Positions 1 to 8,458 of a stretch of DNA of 64,000 nt are shown in pieces; the first letter of the stretch is position 1; the number at the start of each line of letters is the position of its first letter. The position numbers were made by a program, and so were the translations under genes. Under the pieces are notes generated by a model that made no database searches, was not told the DNA's origin, and worked only from the letters and a program-made list of their open reading frames with translations. Source of the stretch: an uncultured Caulobacterales bacterium (GTDB lineage: Bacteria; Pseudomonadota; Alphaproteobacteria; Caulobacterales; Maricaulaceae); contig CALLIK010000004.1 in NCBI GenBank assembly GCA_938009235.1, positions 301,725-365,724 of the forward strand, in the 5' to 3' direction.

Positions 1-12
1 CCGTTTTTTTCA

Positions 13-1311
13 ATGCGGAAACTGGCATTATTCGGATGCGCATCTGTTGTAGCTCTGTATGTTGCAGGTTGCGGCGGCAATGGAAGTTCAGGTACGTCAA
101 CTGTAACCGCCAGTTCTAACAATGCGCCCGTCGTTAACTCTTCGTCGAGCGCATCTGTATTGGAGAATACAAGTTCAGCGTTTTATACGTTGAACGCCAA
201 TGATCCTGATGGTGATGACCTCTCTACAATTGAAGTTATTGCGTCGGGTGATGGAGCTTTCTTCATGATCAATGCTCAAAGTTTAGAAATCTCGCCTGCT
301 GCAATGTTTGACTATGAGCTACCGGGTGATGAGAACGGCGATAATATCTATGATCTTACCATTCGCTTGATTGATAGCCGTGGGGCTACGACTAGTTTTG
401 CGCTCTCAATCACGGTTGAAGACGTTGCAGATGATTCCTCATTTGGGCTTCAAGCTGGTTTGCCACCGTCAGGTAATTTTGACCTTTTAGATTGGAAGCT
501 CGACCTTCCGATTAATGATGATGGTGAGTTAGAGGGTGATAGCGCAACGATTGATGAAGATGATATGGCGTTGGGCTATGAACATCCGGACTATTTCTAC
601 ACTGGGGCGGATGGAGGATTGGTTATGCGGTCGCCGAGTCAAGGCGCGACGACGTCCGTAAATACACGTTATGCGCGGACTGAACTGCGCGAAATGCTAA
701 GACGGGGTGATCGTTCCATCAGTACGCGTGGATCAGACGATCTGCCGAACGGAAACAACTGGGCTTTTTCGTCGGCTCCAGACACCGCCTTAGCGGATGC
801 GGGTGGGGTTGATGGTGACCTAACCGTCACATTGGCAGTGAATGAAGTTACAACAACAGGTGAGGACTTTCAGATTGGGCGCTTGATCATTGGGCAAATT
901 CACGCCAAAGATGATGAGCCTATACGTTTATATTACCGTAAATTACCTGATAATCAGCGTGGAACAATCTATGCTGCTCACGAGATTAATGGTGGTGATG
1001 ATGTCTATTACGATATTATTGGCGGGCGATCTAACTCAGAAAATGACCCTGATGACGGCATCGTTCTTGGAGAAGTATTTACCTATAATATTAATGCGGT
1101 AGGTAACTCATTAGATGTAACAATTACAAAAAGTAATGGTGACATTTTTACAAGTAATATTGACATGACCAACAGCGGATATGACGTGGAAGATGATTTC
1201 ATGTATTTTAAAGTAGGTGTTTATCACGTCAATGATGAGGCTGATGAAGGGGAATTTGCGCAAGTGACTCTCTATCAAATAGAAAACAAACATGAAGGCT
1301 ACCCATTTTAG
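13..1311 (+). CDS. PL7 alginate lyase, lipoprotein with cadherin-like domain
   Basis: Predicted surface or periplasmic alginate lyase cutting 1,4-linked uronate chains by beta-elimination. The N-terminus is a lipoprotein signal with lipobox VAGC (lipidated Cys20). Residues about 38-138 resemble a cadherin-type repeat (LENT, DPDGDD, then NGDNIYDLTI), likely a calcium-binding spacer. The PL7 domain starts near residue 156 (FDLLDWKLDLPI) and carries the family signatures RTELR (222-226), QIH (295-297) and YFKVGVY (398-404), which hold the catalytic Arg, Gln, His and Tyr of the family. No Shine-Dalgarno is visible before the ATG, but the signal peptide fits this start. A second PL7 gene follows 115 bases downstream. 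Family assignment is from motifs; polyM or polyG preference cannot be read. Confidence 0.9.
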   Translation: MRKLALFGCASVVALYVAGCGGNGSSGTSTVTASSNNAPVVNSSSSASVLENTSSAFYTLNANDPDGDDLSTIEVIASGDGAFFMINAQSLEISPAAMFDYELPGDENGDNIYDLTIRLIDSRGATTSFALSITVEDVADDSSFGLQAGLPPSGNFDLLDWKLDLPINDDGELEGDSATIDEDDMALGYEHPDYFYTGADGGLVMRSPSQGATTSVNTRYARTELREMLRRGDRSISTRGSDDLPNGNNWAFSSAPDTALADAGGVDGDLTVTLAVNEVTTTGEDFQIGRLIIGQIHAKDDEPIRLYYRKLPDNQRGTIYAAHEINGGDDVYYDIIGGRSNSENDPDDGIVLGEVFTYNINAVGNSLDVTITKSNGDIFTSNIDMTNSGYDVEDDFMYFKVGVYHVNDEADEGEFAQVTLYQIENKHEGYPF

Positions 1312-1426
1312 AGGGTAGGCTGTCCGGTCAACATTAATGGCCTATATATACGCGAAGACCTTGAAAAAGGCGTGGCTCAATCCCTATCTATTAGGTGAGG
1401 GTTGTAATTAATTGGAAAGTGGGAAT

Positions 1427-2506
1427 ATGACAGATCACGGATTAAAATTTGCAATGACGAGCGTCATGAGCGCAGTTTTGGTAACGGCGTTTTGCGCCAT
1501 TCCTTCTGTTGCAATGGCTGGTGATAAAGCCCCAGTTCCGGCCAGTGTATTTGATTTCTCTCAGTGGAATCTAACAATCCCTCTTGATAAAGACCGTAAT
1601 GGAAAAGCGGATGTCATTCCGTTGAAGAAGCTTAAAAAATACTCTCATCCAGATTTTTTCTACCTCGACGAAAATAATCATCTCGTTTTTGCCAGTCCCA
1701 ATAAGGCTGCTTCGACCAAAAACTCCAGCAATACGCGGAGTGAGTTGCGTCAAATGTTACGTGGTAAAAACACCGGCGTGAAAACGCATAGTGCGGCAAA
1801 TAATTTCGCGGTTCGTGCGCGAAAAGGGTCTGATAAATTTGCCTCTATTGGTGGACGCTTGGATGCGACTTTACATGTGGATCATGTCGCAACGCGCGCA
1901 GGTGATGGAAATGCAAAAGCGGCTTATTCCGTTGTGGTTGGTCAAATTCATGCTGTCAAATATGACAATACCACATCAGGGTTTGGATACGGTAATGAGC
2001 CAATTAAGATTTTTTATAAAAAATTTCCAGATCATGAAACAGGTTCCGTGTTTTGGAACTATGAGCGTAATTTGTCCAAAAAAGACTCTGACCGTAAAGA
2101 TATTTCGTTTCCAATATGGGGTAATACATGGGAAAATAAGGAAGACCCGGGCGCTGCGGGTATCGCACTAGGCGAGGACTTTAGCTACACAATTAACGTT
2201 CATGAAAACACTATGTACCTTACGTTCACAACTGCCGATCAAGCTACGGTCCAATATAAACGTAGTTTGGTTCATAACGTGGACGCGTCGGGCGTAGCGG
2301 ACCCACTTGATAACAAGTATAGTTATGGCGGTGACTCTATGTACTTTAAAGCGGGTGTATATAACCAGTGCAGCACCAAAAAAGGCGGCGGCTCTTGGTA
2401 TGCTGGGTGTCCAGGAACAGGTGACTGGGCCGTGGACAAGGCCAATGGCGATTATGCACAAGCCACATTCTCTAAAATTGAAGTTGGGGCTTCTACAGCG
2501 CCTTAG
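1427..2506 (+). CDS. PL7 alginate lyase, secreted single-domain
   Basis: Second alginate lyase of the tandem pair, 359 aa. It has a classical signal peptide (likely cleavage after AMA, residues 29-31) and no lipobox, so it is probably periplasmic or released. The PL7 domain begins at FDFSQWNLTIP and carries RSELR (104-108), QIH (173-175) and YFKAGVYNQ (from 306). A TTG lies in frame at 1412, but the ATG at 1427 has GGAAAG about eight bases upstream and starts directly before the signal peptide, so I prefer it. It lacks the cadherin-like domain of its neighbour, so the pair looks like an anchored enzyme plus a soluble one acting on the same polymer. Confidence 0.9.
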   Translation: MTDHGLKFAMTSVMSAVLVTAFCAIPSVAMAGDKAPVPASVFDFSQWNLTIPLDKDRNGKADVIPLKKLKKYSHPDFFYLDENNHLVFASPNKAASTKNSSNTRSELRQMLRGKNTGVKTHSAANNFAVRARKGSDKFASIGGRLDATLHVDHVATRAGDGNAKAAYSVVVGQIHAVKYDNTTSGFGYGNEPIKIFYKKFPDHETGSVFWNYERNLSKKDSDRKDISFPIWGNTWENKEDPGAAGIALGEDFSYTINVHENTMYLTFTTADQATVQYKRSLVHNVDASGVADPLDNKYSYGGDSMYFKAGVYNQCSTKKGGGSWYAGCPGTGDWAVDKANGDYAQATFSKIEVGASTAP

Positions 2507-2512
2507 GTTTAA

Positions 2513-2552
2513 TATCACGCCGGTTTTGAAGCAGGCGTGATAATTTCATTTT
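2513..2552 (+). terminator. hairpin terminator after the alginate lyase pair
   Basis: Perfect nine-base inverted repeat (TATCACGCC at 2513-2521, GGCGTGATA at 2534-2542) with a 12-nt loop, followed by a T-rich stretch. It starts seven bases after the lyase stop codon. It fits an intrinsic terminator ending the alginate lyase unit and separating it from the sulfotransferase gene. Confidence 0.6.
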
Positions 2553-2585
2553 ATGAGCCAGTACTAAGTTTGGGATATATCTATC

Positions 2586-3197
2586 ATGTTTTTCCCGAAT
2601 AAGAGCATATTCGTACATATTCCCAAAACAGGCGGATCGAGCCTAGAGCATGCGATTACTTCGGAGTATTTGAAGGCCGAACCTAGAGCTAGATGGGATA
2701 GGATGGCTTATGATCACTTTACGATTCATGGCCATTTTAAAAAATCAACTTGGGGGAAGGAAGGGCACCCTCATAGTTATATTTCGGAATATGATGCCTA
2801 TCTCAATATTGATGATTACTTTAAATTCGTCATTCTAAGAAATCCATTCGATCAGCTCATCAGCCTCTATAATCAAATGCGGGCTTCGTCACATATACCT
2901 AGTTTAGATCACTTTGTTCTGGGTGATGAAGGTCTGACCATCGCTCGAGTTGACCACTATATAGATCAATATAAATACACCCACATAGATGGCGAGTTAC
3001 GCATCGATAAGGTGTTTGTTTTTGATCGCTATGCGGAGCCCCAAGACTTTGTTGAAGCGAATTTCGGTATAACGTTAGATAGAGAGAAACGGCTTTGGAA
3101 AACAGAGCATAGTGGAGAAACGCTTTCAGCCAAAGCTAAGCATCATTTTGAAAGTCTCTATCACCAATCGATTGAGCTCTATCATCAGTTTTTGTAG
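2586..3197 (+). CDS. sulfotransferase family protein
   Basis: Predicted PAPS-dependent sulfotransferase of 203 aa. The 5'-phosphosulfate loop is HIPKTGGSS (residues 11-19) and the 3'-phosphate-binding motif is VILRNPFDQLISLY (around residues 82-95), as in carbohydrate sulfotransferases. There is no signal peptide, so it should act in the cytoplasm. The gene is visibly AT-richer than the housekeeping genes downstream and stands alone between two transcription units. This suggests acquisition, perhaps for sulfating a surface glycan. The acceptor is unknown, and any link with the alginate lyases is only positional. Confidence 0.8.
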   Translation: MFFPNKSIFVHIPKTGGSSLEHAITSEYLKAEPRARWDRMAYDHFTIHGHFKKSTWGKEGHPHSYISEYDAYLNIDDYFKFVILRNPFDQLISLYNQMRASSHIPSLDHFVLGDEGLTIARVDHYIDQYKYTHIDGELRIDKVFVFDRYAEPQDFVEANFGITLDREKRLWKTEHSGETLSAKAKHHFESLYHQSIELYHQFL

Positions 3198-3340
3198 GTT
3201 AAGTTGCTACCCTAAATTTGGGTTAGTTGTAAAAAATGTGAATTTATGTCGTGGTTGACCTTTTGATTTCACGTAAACACCAAGAGCGTTCGTGTGGCAT
3301 TTGTTACGTGTAATATTTCAAAACTAGGCAAGTGGCAATC

Positions 3341-4705
3341 ATGGCAATTCAATCGCAAAATCCCGCTACAGGTGACATCGTAAAAGCCTTCACGCCCCAT
3401 ACGGATGATCAAGTTGATGGGATAATCTCTAAATCATATGCGGCGTTTAAAATTTTGCGTCTTTGGTCATTCGAAAAACGTGCGCTACATATGCGTAAGG
3501 CCGCACAAATTTTCCGAAACGAAGCAGATATACTCGGAGGGATTGCCACACTTGAAATGGGAAAAACCCTCAAGTCTGCAATTGCGGAGGTCAATAAAAG
3601 TGCCTTGGGGGCTGATTACTACGCGGATATGGCGGCCACGCATTTGGCAGATGATATAGTCGAAACGAATGCATCCAAAGCTTACCGTGCGTATCAACCT
3701 TTAGGCCCTGTTCTTGCCGTAATGCCTTGGAATTATCCGATTTGGCAGGTTGTTAGATTCGCGGCACCTGCTTTGATGGCGGGGAATACTGGATTGTTGA
3801 AACATGCGTCTAATGTCCCGCAATGCGCTCTCTATATAGAAGACGTTTTTAAGCGAGCAGGATTTCCCGATGGCGCGTTTCAAACACTGTTAATTGGTGG
3901 CTCTAAGGTTGAGAGAGTTCTACGCGATGATCGCGTTCGTGCGGCGACTTTAACAGGGTCAGAGCCTGCGGGCGCGTCTGTGGCGTCGATTTGTGGTCAG
4001 GAAATAAAGCCGACCGTTTTGGAATTGGGTGGTTCCGACGCCTTTATTATTATGCCTTCAGCGGATATCGAAAAAGCTGTCGCGGTGGGCACGATTGCTA
4101 GAACTCAGAATAATGGCCAGAGCTGCATTGCGGCCAAACGTTTCTTTATTCACGCTGATATTTATGACGATGTGAAGGCACGTATGAAGGTAGCCTTTGA
4201 AGCGATCAAGCTTGGTGATCCCATGGAGGCTGAAACTGACATGGGGCCATTGGTCAATGCGGATAGTCTCGAGGAAGTTTCCACTCAGGTCGAAAACGCC
4301 ATTGCCGATGGAGCTGTGCGCGTGACAGGCGGATTGAAGGTTGAGGGACAGGGTTATTTCTTTACGCCAGGTATTCTTGAAAATATCCCAGAAACCTCAA
4401 ACGCCTATCATGAAGAAATTTTTGGACCTGTTGCCTTGCTGTATAAGATTGGAAACCTAGAGGAAGCCATTGAAATTGCGAACGCCTCTCCCTTTGGTCT
4501 TGGGTCCTCGATTTGGACGACTGATGAAGTTGAGCAGCTAGTCGCTATTCGTGATTTGGAAGCAGGCGCAACTTTCGTGAATTCCATGACGAGTTCTGAT
4601 CCGAGGTTGCCATTTGGCGGCGTGAAGAAGTCTGGCTATGGCCGCGAACTGGCTGCAGAGGGCATAAGAGCGTTTTGCAATATCAAATCCGTGTCGATAG
4701 CTTAG
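3341..4705 (+). CDS. NAD(P)-dependent aldehyde dehydrogenase, succinate-semialdehyde type
   Basis: Aldehyde dehydrogenase superfamily enzyme of 454 aa, oxidising an aldehyde to its acid with NAD(P). It shows the PWNYP cofactor-loop motif, the general-base Glu228 in LELGGSDAF, the catalytic Cys262 in GQSCIAAKRF and the C-terminal LPFGGVKKSGYGRE signature. These features resemble the succinate-semialdehyde dehydrogenase (GabD/Sad) branch. A GTG nine bases upstream (3332) could also start it; ATG 3341 is preferred. No gabT-like aminotransferase is adjacent, so the physiological aldehyde is unknown. A role for sugar-acid semialdehydes from alginate is possible but unsupported. Confidence 0.85.
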   Translation: MAIQSQNPATGDIVKAFTPHTDDQVDGIISKSYAAFKILRLWSFEKRALHMRKAAQIFRNEADILGGIATLEMGKTLKSAIAEVNKSALGADYYADMAATHLADDIVETNASKAYRAYQPLGPVLAVMPWNYPIWQVVRFAAPALMAGNTGLLKHASNVPQCALYIEDVFKRAGFPDGAFQTLLIGGSKVERVLRDDRVRAATLTGSEPAGASVASICGQEIKPTVLELGGSDAFIIMPSADIEKAVAVGTIARTQNNGQSCIAAKRFFIHADIYDDVKARMKVAFEAIKLGDPMEAETDMGPLVNADSLEEVSTQVENAIADGAVRVTGGLKVEGQGYFFTPGILENIPETSNAYHEEIFGPVALLYKIGNLEEAIEIANASPFGLGSSIWTTDEVEQLVAIRDLEAGATFVNSMTSSDPRLPFGGVKKSGYGRELAAEGIRAFCNIKSVSIA

Positions 4706-4771
4706 GCTTAACGATGGCTGATTTAGGGTGTTACGGCTTGTAACCTTTCCGTCAGTCTTTAGTCTTTACGA

Positions 4772-4921
4772 ATGCATGAGAAACCCGAGCCACCAAAACT
4801 TACACGCGAAGAGCGTTTAGCTGAACAATTACGCGCGAATCTTCGACGCCGAAAACAAGCGGTGCGGAAGGCAAAACAGACATCGCCCGACACATCATCT
4901 GACACGCCGCCTCAAGACTAA
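4772..4921 (+). CDS. small highly charged protein upstream of murA
   Basis: Short gene of 49 codons. The product starts MHEKPEPPKLTREERLAEQL, then has a basic run (ANLRRRKQAVRKAK) and a Ser/Thr/Pro/Asp tail. It is likely a charged helix (about residues 10-35) without membrane segments. The charge pattern and the position 107 bases before murA resemble short unnamed proteins often annotated in front of murA in alphaproteobacteria; that comparison is from memory. The frame is clean from ATG to TAA. Function unknown; expression from the same promoter region as murA is plausible. Confidence 0.6.
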   Translation: MHEKPEPPKLTREERLAEQLRANLRRRKQAVRKAKQTSPDTSSDTPPQD

Positions 4922-5028
4922 CGTAATTGAGCCTCTTTGTTGGCGAGGTGATGCCTTGAAATAGCCTGCTGCCCCGCATAACACGCGCAGATAACACCCG
5001 CTAATTATTAGGCGACGGATAGAACAGC

Positions 5029-6294
5029 ATGGATAAAATTGTCATAGAAGGTGGATATCCACTTAACGGCGAAATCAGCATTAGCGGGGCCAAAAACTCT
5101 GCGATTAAGCTCATGGCTGTATGCTTGCTGACGGATGAGCCTGTCACCCTAACCAATATGCCGAGATTACGCGATACGCGCTCTATGACGGGTCTACTGC
5201 GCCATCTAGGCGTTGAGGTTGATGAGGGCGATGCTGATGTGATGAAAATGCACGCGCCGAAATTGACAGGGCTTACCGCGCCCTATGACCTCGTGCGGAA
5301 AATGCGGGCTAGCTTCAATGTGCTAGGCCCATTGTTGGCGCGAGAACGCAAAGCGAAAGTATCACTACCTGGCGGCTGTGCCATCGGTGCGCGCCCTGTT
5401 GATCTACATTTGAAAGTGCTGGAAGCGCTCGGCGCGGATATTAAACTGGACGCGGGCTATGTGATTGCCTCAGCCAAAGACGGCTTAAAGGGCGGCGACA
5501 TTACATTCCCATTCGTAAGTGTTGGCGCGACGGAACACGCCATGTTGGCGGCAGTTCTTGCGGACGGCGAAACTGTGTTGAACAATGCTGCCAGAGAACC
5601 TGAAATAGCTGATCTTGCGAATTGCCTCAACGCTATGGGCGCGAAGATTATGGGCGCAGGGCGTTCTGAAGTCCGCATTCAAGGCGTAGAGCGTTTGTCT
5701 GGCGTTAAATATGCTGTTGTGCCTGACCGCATTGAGGCGGGTACATATGCTCTAACTGCCGCGACTGTTGGCGGGTCTGTTCGTTTAAAGAATGTTAGAG
5801 CCGATCACCTGGGCTCATTATGGCCATTGATCGCACAAGCTGGTGCCAAAGTTTCACTCGATGAAAACAGTGTTTTGATTGAACGCGGCGGTGGACGACC
5901 AAAACCTGTTGATGTGGACACAATGGCTTACCCTGGGTTCCCAACTGACCTTCAGGCGCAATTCATGGCCTTCATGTGCCTTGCGGATGGTGTGTCTATT
6001 ATTCGCGAGAACATCTTTGAAAACCGCTTCATGCATTGTCCTGAGCTTATTCGTATGGGCGCGGACATTACTGTGACAGGTCGTGAGGCGATTGTGCGCG
6101 GCGTGAAAGAATTCCGTGGCGCGCCCGTTATGGCGACCGACTTACGCGCCTCTGCAAGTTTGATAAATGCGGGATTGGCAGCACGCGGAGAAACACATAT
6201 CAGTCGCGTTTATCATTTAGATCGCGGCTTTGAGAATATTGAAGTCAAACTTCAGCAATGTGGCGCACGGATTTCGAGGCAAAAAGATGACTAA
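5029..6294 (+). CDS. murA: UDP-N-acetylglucosamine 1-carboxyvinyltransferase
   Basis: First committed step of peptidoglycan synthesis: transfers enolpyruvate from PEP to UDP-GlcNAc in the cytoplasm. The 421 aa match the usual MurA length. It shows [10 protein letters not shown] near the N-terminus, the catalytic Cys117 in [11 protein letters not shown] (the fosfomycin-target cysteine, so Cys type rather than the Asp type) and [12 protein letters not shown]. It heads a run of overlapping housekeeping genes: the DUF2948 gene begins eight bases before its stop codon. Confidence 0.97.
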   Translation: MDKIVIEGGYPLNGEISISGAKNSAIKLMAVCLLTDEPVTLTNMPRLRDTRSMTGLLRHLGVEVDEGDADVMKMHAPKLTGLTAPYDLVRKMRASFNVLGPLLARERKAKVSLPGGCAIGARPVDLHLKVLEALGADIKLDAGYVIASAKDGLKGGDITFPFVSVGATEHAMLAAVLADGETVLNNAAREPEIADLANCLNAMGAKIMGAGRSEVRIQGVERLSGVKYAVVPDRIEAGTYALTAATVGGSVRLKNVRADHLGSLWPLIAQAGAKVSLDENSVLIERGGGRPKPVDVDTMAYPGFPTDLQAQFMAFMCLADGVSIIRENIFENRFMHCPELIRMGADITVTGREAIVRGVKEFRGAPVMATDLRASASLINAGLAARGETHISRVYHLDRGFENIEVKLQQCGARISRQKDD

Positions 6295-6703
6295 GCTGAA
6301 ATTATTGGCGTCCGATACCTCTGATCTTGAAGTCATCGCGAGTGCGATTCAGGACGGTATTTTTCAAACGGATCAAACTAGATTTGATGCGAGTGCGCGT
6401 AGTCTTACATTCCGGTTATCGCGGTTTATGCATGAATCTGACAAATCGAACCGTATCGAATCTGGATTGCGTTTTGACGGTGTTATGAATGTCCGCAGTC
6501 AGGGCGTCGCGCGTGATAAACCCGATGCTTATGCGGTTGTTTTAGGGCTTGAGTTTGATGCAAAAGACTTACCTGGTGGAGAGCTAAACCTGACCCTTGC
6601 GGGGGGTGGCACAATACAAATTGATGTCGAAGCTATTGATATTACGCTCGCGGATATTGGTGAGCCGCGGTCTACGAAAAAAACGCCCTCGCATGACGGA
6701 TAA
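6287..6703 (+). CDS. DUF2948 family protein
   Basis: Protein of 138 aa matching the alphaproteobacterial DUF2948 family, which nearly always sits just behind murA. The start [20 protein letters not shown] is typical. The ATG lies inside the end of murA (8-base overlap), giving translational coupling, so I use it rather than the longer in-frame extension. No catalytic motif, signal peptide or membrane segment is visible. Function unknown. In Rhizobiales-type orders hisD often follows this gene; here the next gene (UPF0262) overlaps it directly. Confidence 0.85.
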   Translation: MTKLKLLASDTSDLEVIASAIQDGIFQTDQTRFDASARSLTFRLSRFMHESDKSNRIESGLRFDGVMNVRSQGVARDKPDAYAVVLGLEFDAKDLPGGELNLTLAGGGTIQIDVEAIDITLADIGEPRSTKKTPSHDG

Positions 6704-7181
6704 GGCAGACCATTACATAGCCGAGTTGCACATCGATGAAGATAGCTTGCCTGTCGCTTCGATTGAAATGCAACACGAACGACGCGTGGCTGTCTTTGAT
6801 CTCCTAGAGGAAAATACCTTCCGTCCATTGGACAGCGAACGGGGGCCGTATGTCCTTAATTTAAGTCTACAAGATGGCCGTCGTTTAGTGATGGATGTTA
6901 CTAGAACGAATGGCTCGATAATTGGGGCTTACAACGTGTCTCTCGTGCCATTTCGGCGTGTTATCAAAGATTATTTCATGATTTGCGAAAGCTATCACGA
7001 CGCTATTAGAACTGCGACTTCGGCTCAGATTGAGGCGATAGATATGGGACGTCGCGGGCTACATAATGAAGGCTCGCGCATGTTGACTGATTCTTTGCGG
7101 AATCAGGTTGAAATTGAATTTAATACCTCGCGCCGTTTATTTACGCTGATTTGCTCCCTTCATCGGCGGACGGTCCAATGA
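6693..7181 (+). CDS. UPF0262 family protein
   Basis: Protein of 162 aa belonging to UPF0262, an uncharacterised alphaproteobacterial family. Recognisable blocks are FRPLDSERGPYVLNLSLQDG and the C-terminal LFTLICSLHRR. The ATG at 6693 overlaps the DUF2948 gene by 11 bases, and the stop overlaps the next start as ATGA, so it is embedded in a translationally coupled operon. No enzyme motif or localisation signal can be seen. The constant company of murA and infA suggests a housekeeping role, but nothing more specific is supported. Confidence 0.88.
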   Translation: MTDKADHYIAELHIDEDSLPVASIEMQHERRVAVFDLLEENTFRPLDSERGPYVLNLSLQDGRRLVMDVTRTNGSIIGAYNVSLVPFRRVIKDYFMICESYHDAIRTATSAQIEAIDMGRRGLHNEGSRMLTDSLRNQVEIEFNTSRRLFTLICSLHRRTVQ

Positions 7182-7594
7182 AAGTCCTTTTTATTTGCCA
7201 GCTGAATTCTGTGCGCTCACCCATGGCCGAAGGCCTGTTGAGGAAACGATTAGGCGAGCGTGTTGATGTTCAAAGCTGCGGGTTATCGCCGATTGAACCC
7301 AATGACTTTATGCTGACTGTTATGCGTGAGGTCGGCGTTGATATGTCCGAACACACACCTATTGGTTTAGCTGAGTTACAAGACGATGTTTTCGATCGCA
7401 TTATCGCATTTACAGCCTCGGCTCAGGCCTCTGCGCAGACCGCTTTTGAAGATACTGACATGGAAATTGAACTTTGGGCTGTGCCTGATCCGGGTGAGGG
7501 TTCGCTAGATGTTCGGGCTTTGCTCAATAATTATCGTGCGATCCGAACGAATATTGATGCGCGCATTGGGCGAGAGTTTCGAACAACCGCATAA
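7178..7594 (+). CDS. low-molecular-weight phosphotyrosine phosphatase-like protein
   Basis: Protein of 138 aa starting MKVLFICQLNSVRSPMAEGL. The phosphate-binding loop C-x5-R (CQLNSVR, residues 7-13) is followed by SPMAEG as in LMW protein tyrosine phosphatases and arsenate reductases. The general-acid Asp is probably in VPDPGEG near residue 108. The ATG overlaps the UPF0262 stop by four bases. The family either dephosphorylates tyrosine or reduces arsenate; the operon context argues for a housekeeping phosphatase. The substrate is unknown. Confidence 0.85.
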   Translation: MKVLFICQLNSVRSPMAEGLLRKRLGERVDVQSCGLSPIEPNDFMLTVMREVGVDMSEHTPIGLAELQDDVFDRIIAFTASAQASAQTAFEDTDMEIELWAVPDPGEGSLDVRALLNNYRAIRTNIDARIGREFRTTA

Positions 7595-7661
7595 AACCCT
7601 TTAAAACCACCGTAATCTACCTATATAGCGGCGTTATTAGGCGCCGAGAAAAGGATATAGT

Positions 7662-7880
7662 TTGGCTAAAGAAGAACTTTTGGAATTCGAGGGTGAAGTT
7701 GTTGAACTTCTACCTAATGCGACATTCCGCGTGAAACTCGTGAACGATCATGAGATCATTGCCCATACCGCTGGCCGCATGCGTAAAAACCGCATTCGTG
7801 TACTAGCTGGTGACCGTGTCACTGTTGAGATGACGCCATATGATTTGACCAAAGGTCGGATCACGTACCGCTTCAAATAG
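7662..7880 (+). CDS. infA: translation initiation factor IF-1
   Basis: IF-1 of 72 aa, the canonical length: one OB-fold that binds the ribosomal A site and assists IF-2 and IF-3. The sequence [20 protein letters not shown] and the [16 protein letters not shown] block are standard. Translation starts at TTG (7662), with AAGG about eight bases before it and no in-frame ATG near. A rare start codon on a highly expressed factor may throttle its synthesis. Maf follows 11 bases downstream. Confidence 0.97.
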   Translation: MAKEELLEFEGEVVELLPNATFRVKLVNDHEIIAHTAGRMRKNRIRVLAGDRVTVEMTPYDLTKGRITYRFK

Positions 7881-7891
7881 AATCGCTTGGG

Positions 7892-8458
7892 ATGAATCCC
7901 TTCATCCTGGCCAGCGCCAGTCCACGCCGACGTGATCTATTGAATCAAATCGGTTTACCGCCGGCGCAGATTATTCCTGCTGATATCAATGAAGACCCGA
8001 TAGACGGGGAGCTTCCGCGTGGTCATGCCTTACGGTTGGCCTGCGAGAAGGCCCAAAAGGTCTCTTCACTGCACGTTGGCGAGGTTGTTTTAGCCTCTGA
8101 TACCGTTGTGGGTGTCGGCCGCCGTATTCTTCCTAAGTCTGAAGACCGCGAAACAGCAGAGGCTTGTTTGCGTTTGCTGTCAGGCCGTAGCCACCGCGTC
8201 TTCACGGGTGTTGCGGTTATTGATGGTGCGGGCGTTATGCGCTCACGCGTGTCTGAAACGCGTTTGAAGATGAAACGTCTGACTGAAACTGAAATTTCTG
8301 AATATCTTGAAAGCGGTGAGTGGGATGGAAAAGCGGGCGGTTATGGCATTCAAGGCCGCGCTGGCGCGTTCATTCACGATCTCTCTGGATCCTACACCGG
8401 TGTCATGGGTTTACCCGTATATGAGACCCGAAACTTGTTATTGGCAGCCTGTACATGA
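7892..8458 (+). CDS. maf: Maf family nucleoside triphosphate pyrophosphatase
   Basis: Maf/Ham1-fold pyrophosphatase of 188 aa that hydrolyses non-canonical or excess dTTP/UTP-type nucleotides; historically linked to septum-formation inhibition. It carries SASPRRRDLL near the N-terminus, the active-site acid in ASDTVV, and a lysine-rich QGRAGAFI loop. The stop overlaps the RNase E/G start by four bases. The order infA-maf-rne/rng-yacG is a common alphaproteobacterial arrangement. Confidence 0.93.
   Translation: MNPFILASASPRRRDLLNQIGLPPAQIIPADINEDPIDGELPRGHALRLACEKAQKVSSLHVGEVVLASDTVVGVGRRILPKSEDRETAEACLRLLSGRSHRVFTGVAVIDGAGVMRSRVSETRLKMKRLTETEISEYLESGEWDGKAGGYGIQGRAGAFIHDLSGSYTGVMGLPVYETRNLLLAACT

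Noticed and set aside
3268-3312. CACGTAA / TTACGTG inverted motifs before the aldehyde dehydrogenase
   Set aside because: Short arms with a long spacer, no adjacent regulator and no supporting second site; could be chance.
4800-4997. Minus-strand 65-codon frame upstream of murA
   Set aside because: Shadow of the 49-codon plus-strand gene, with no start signal.
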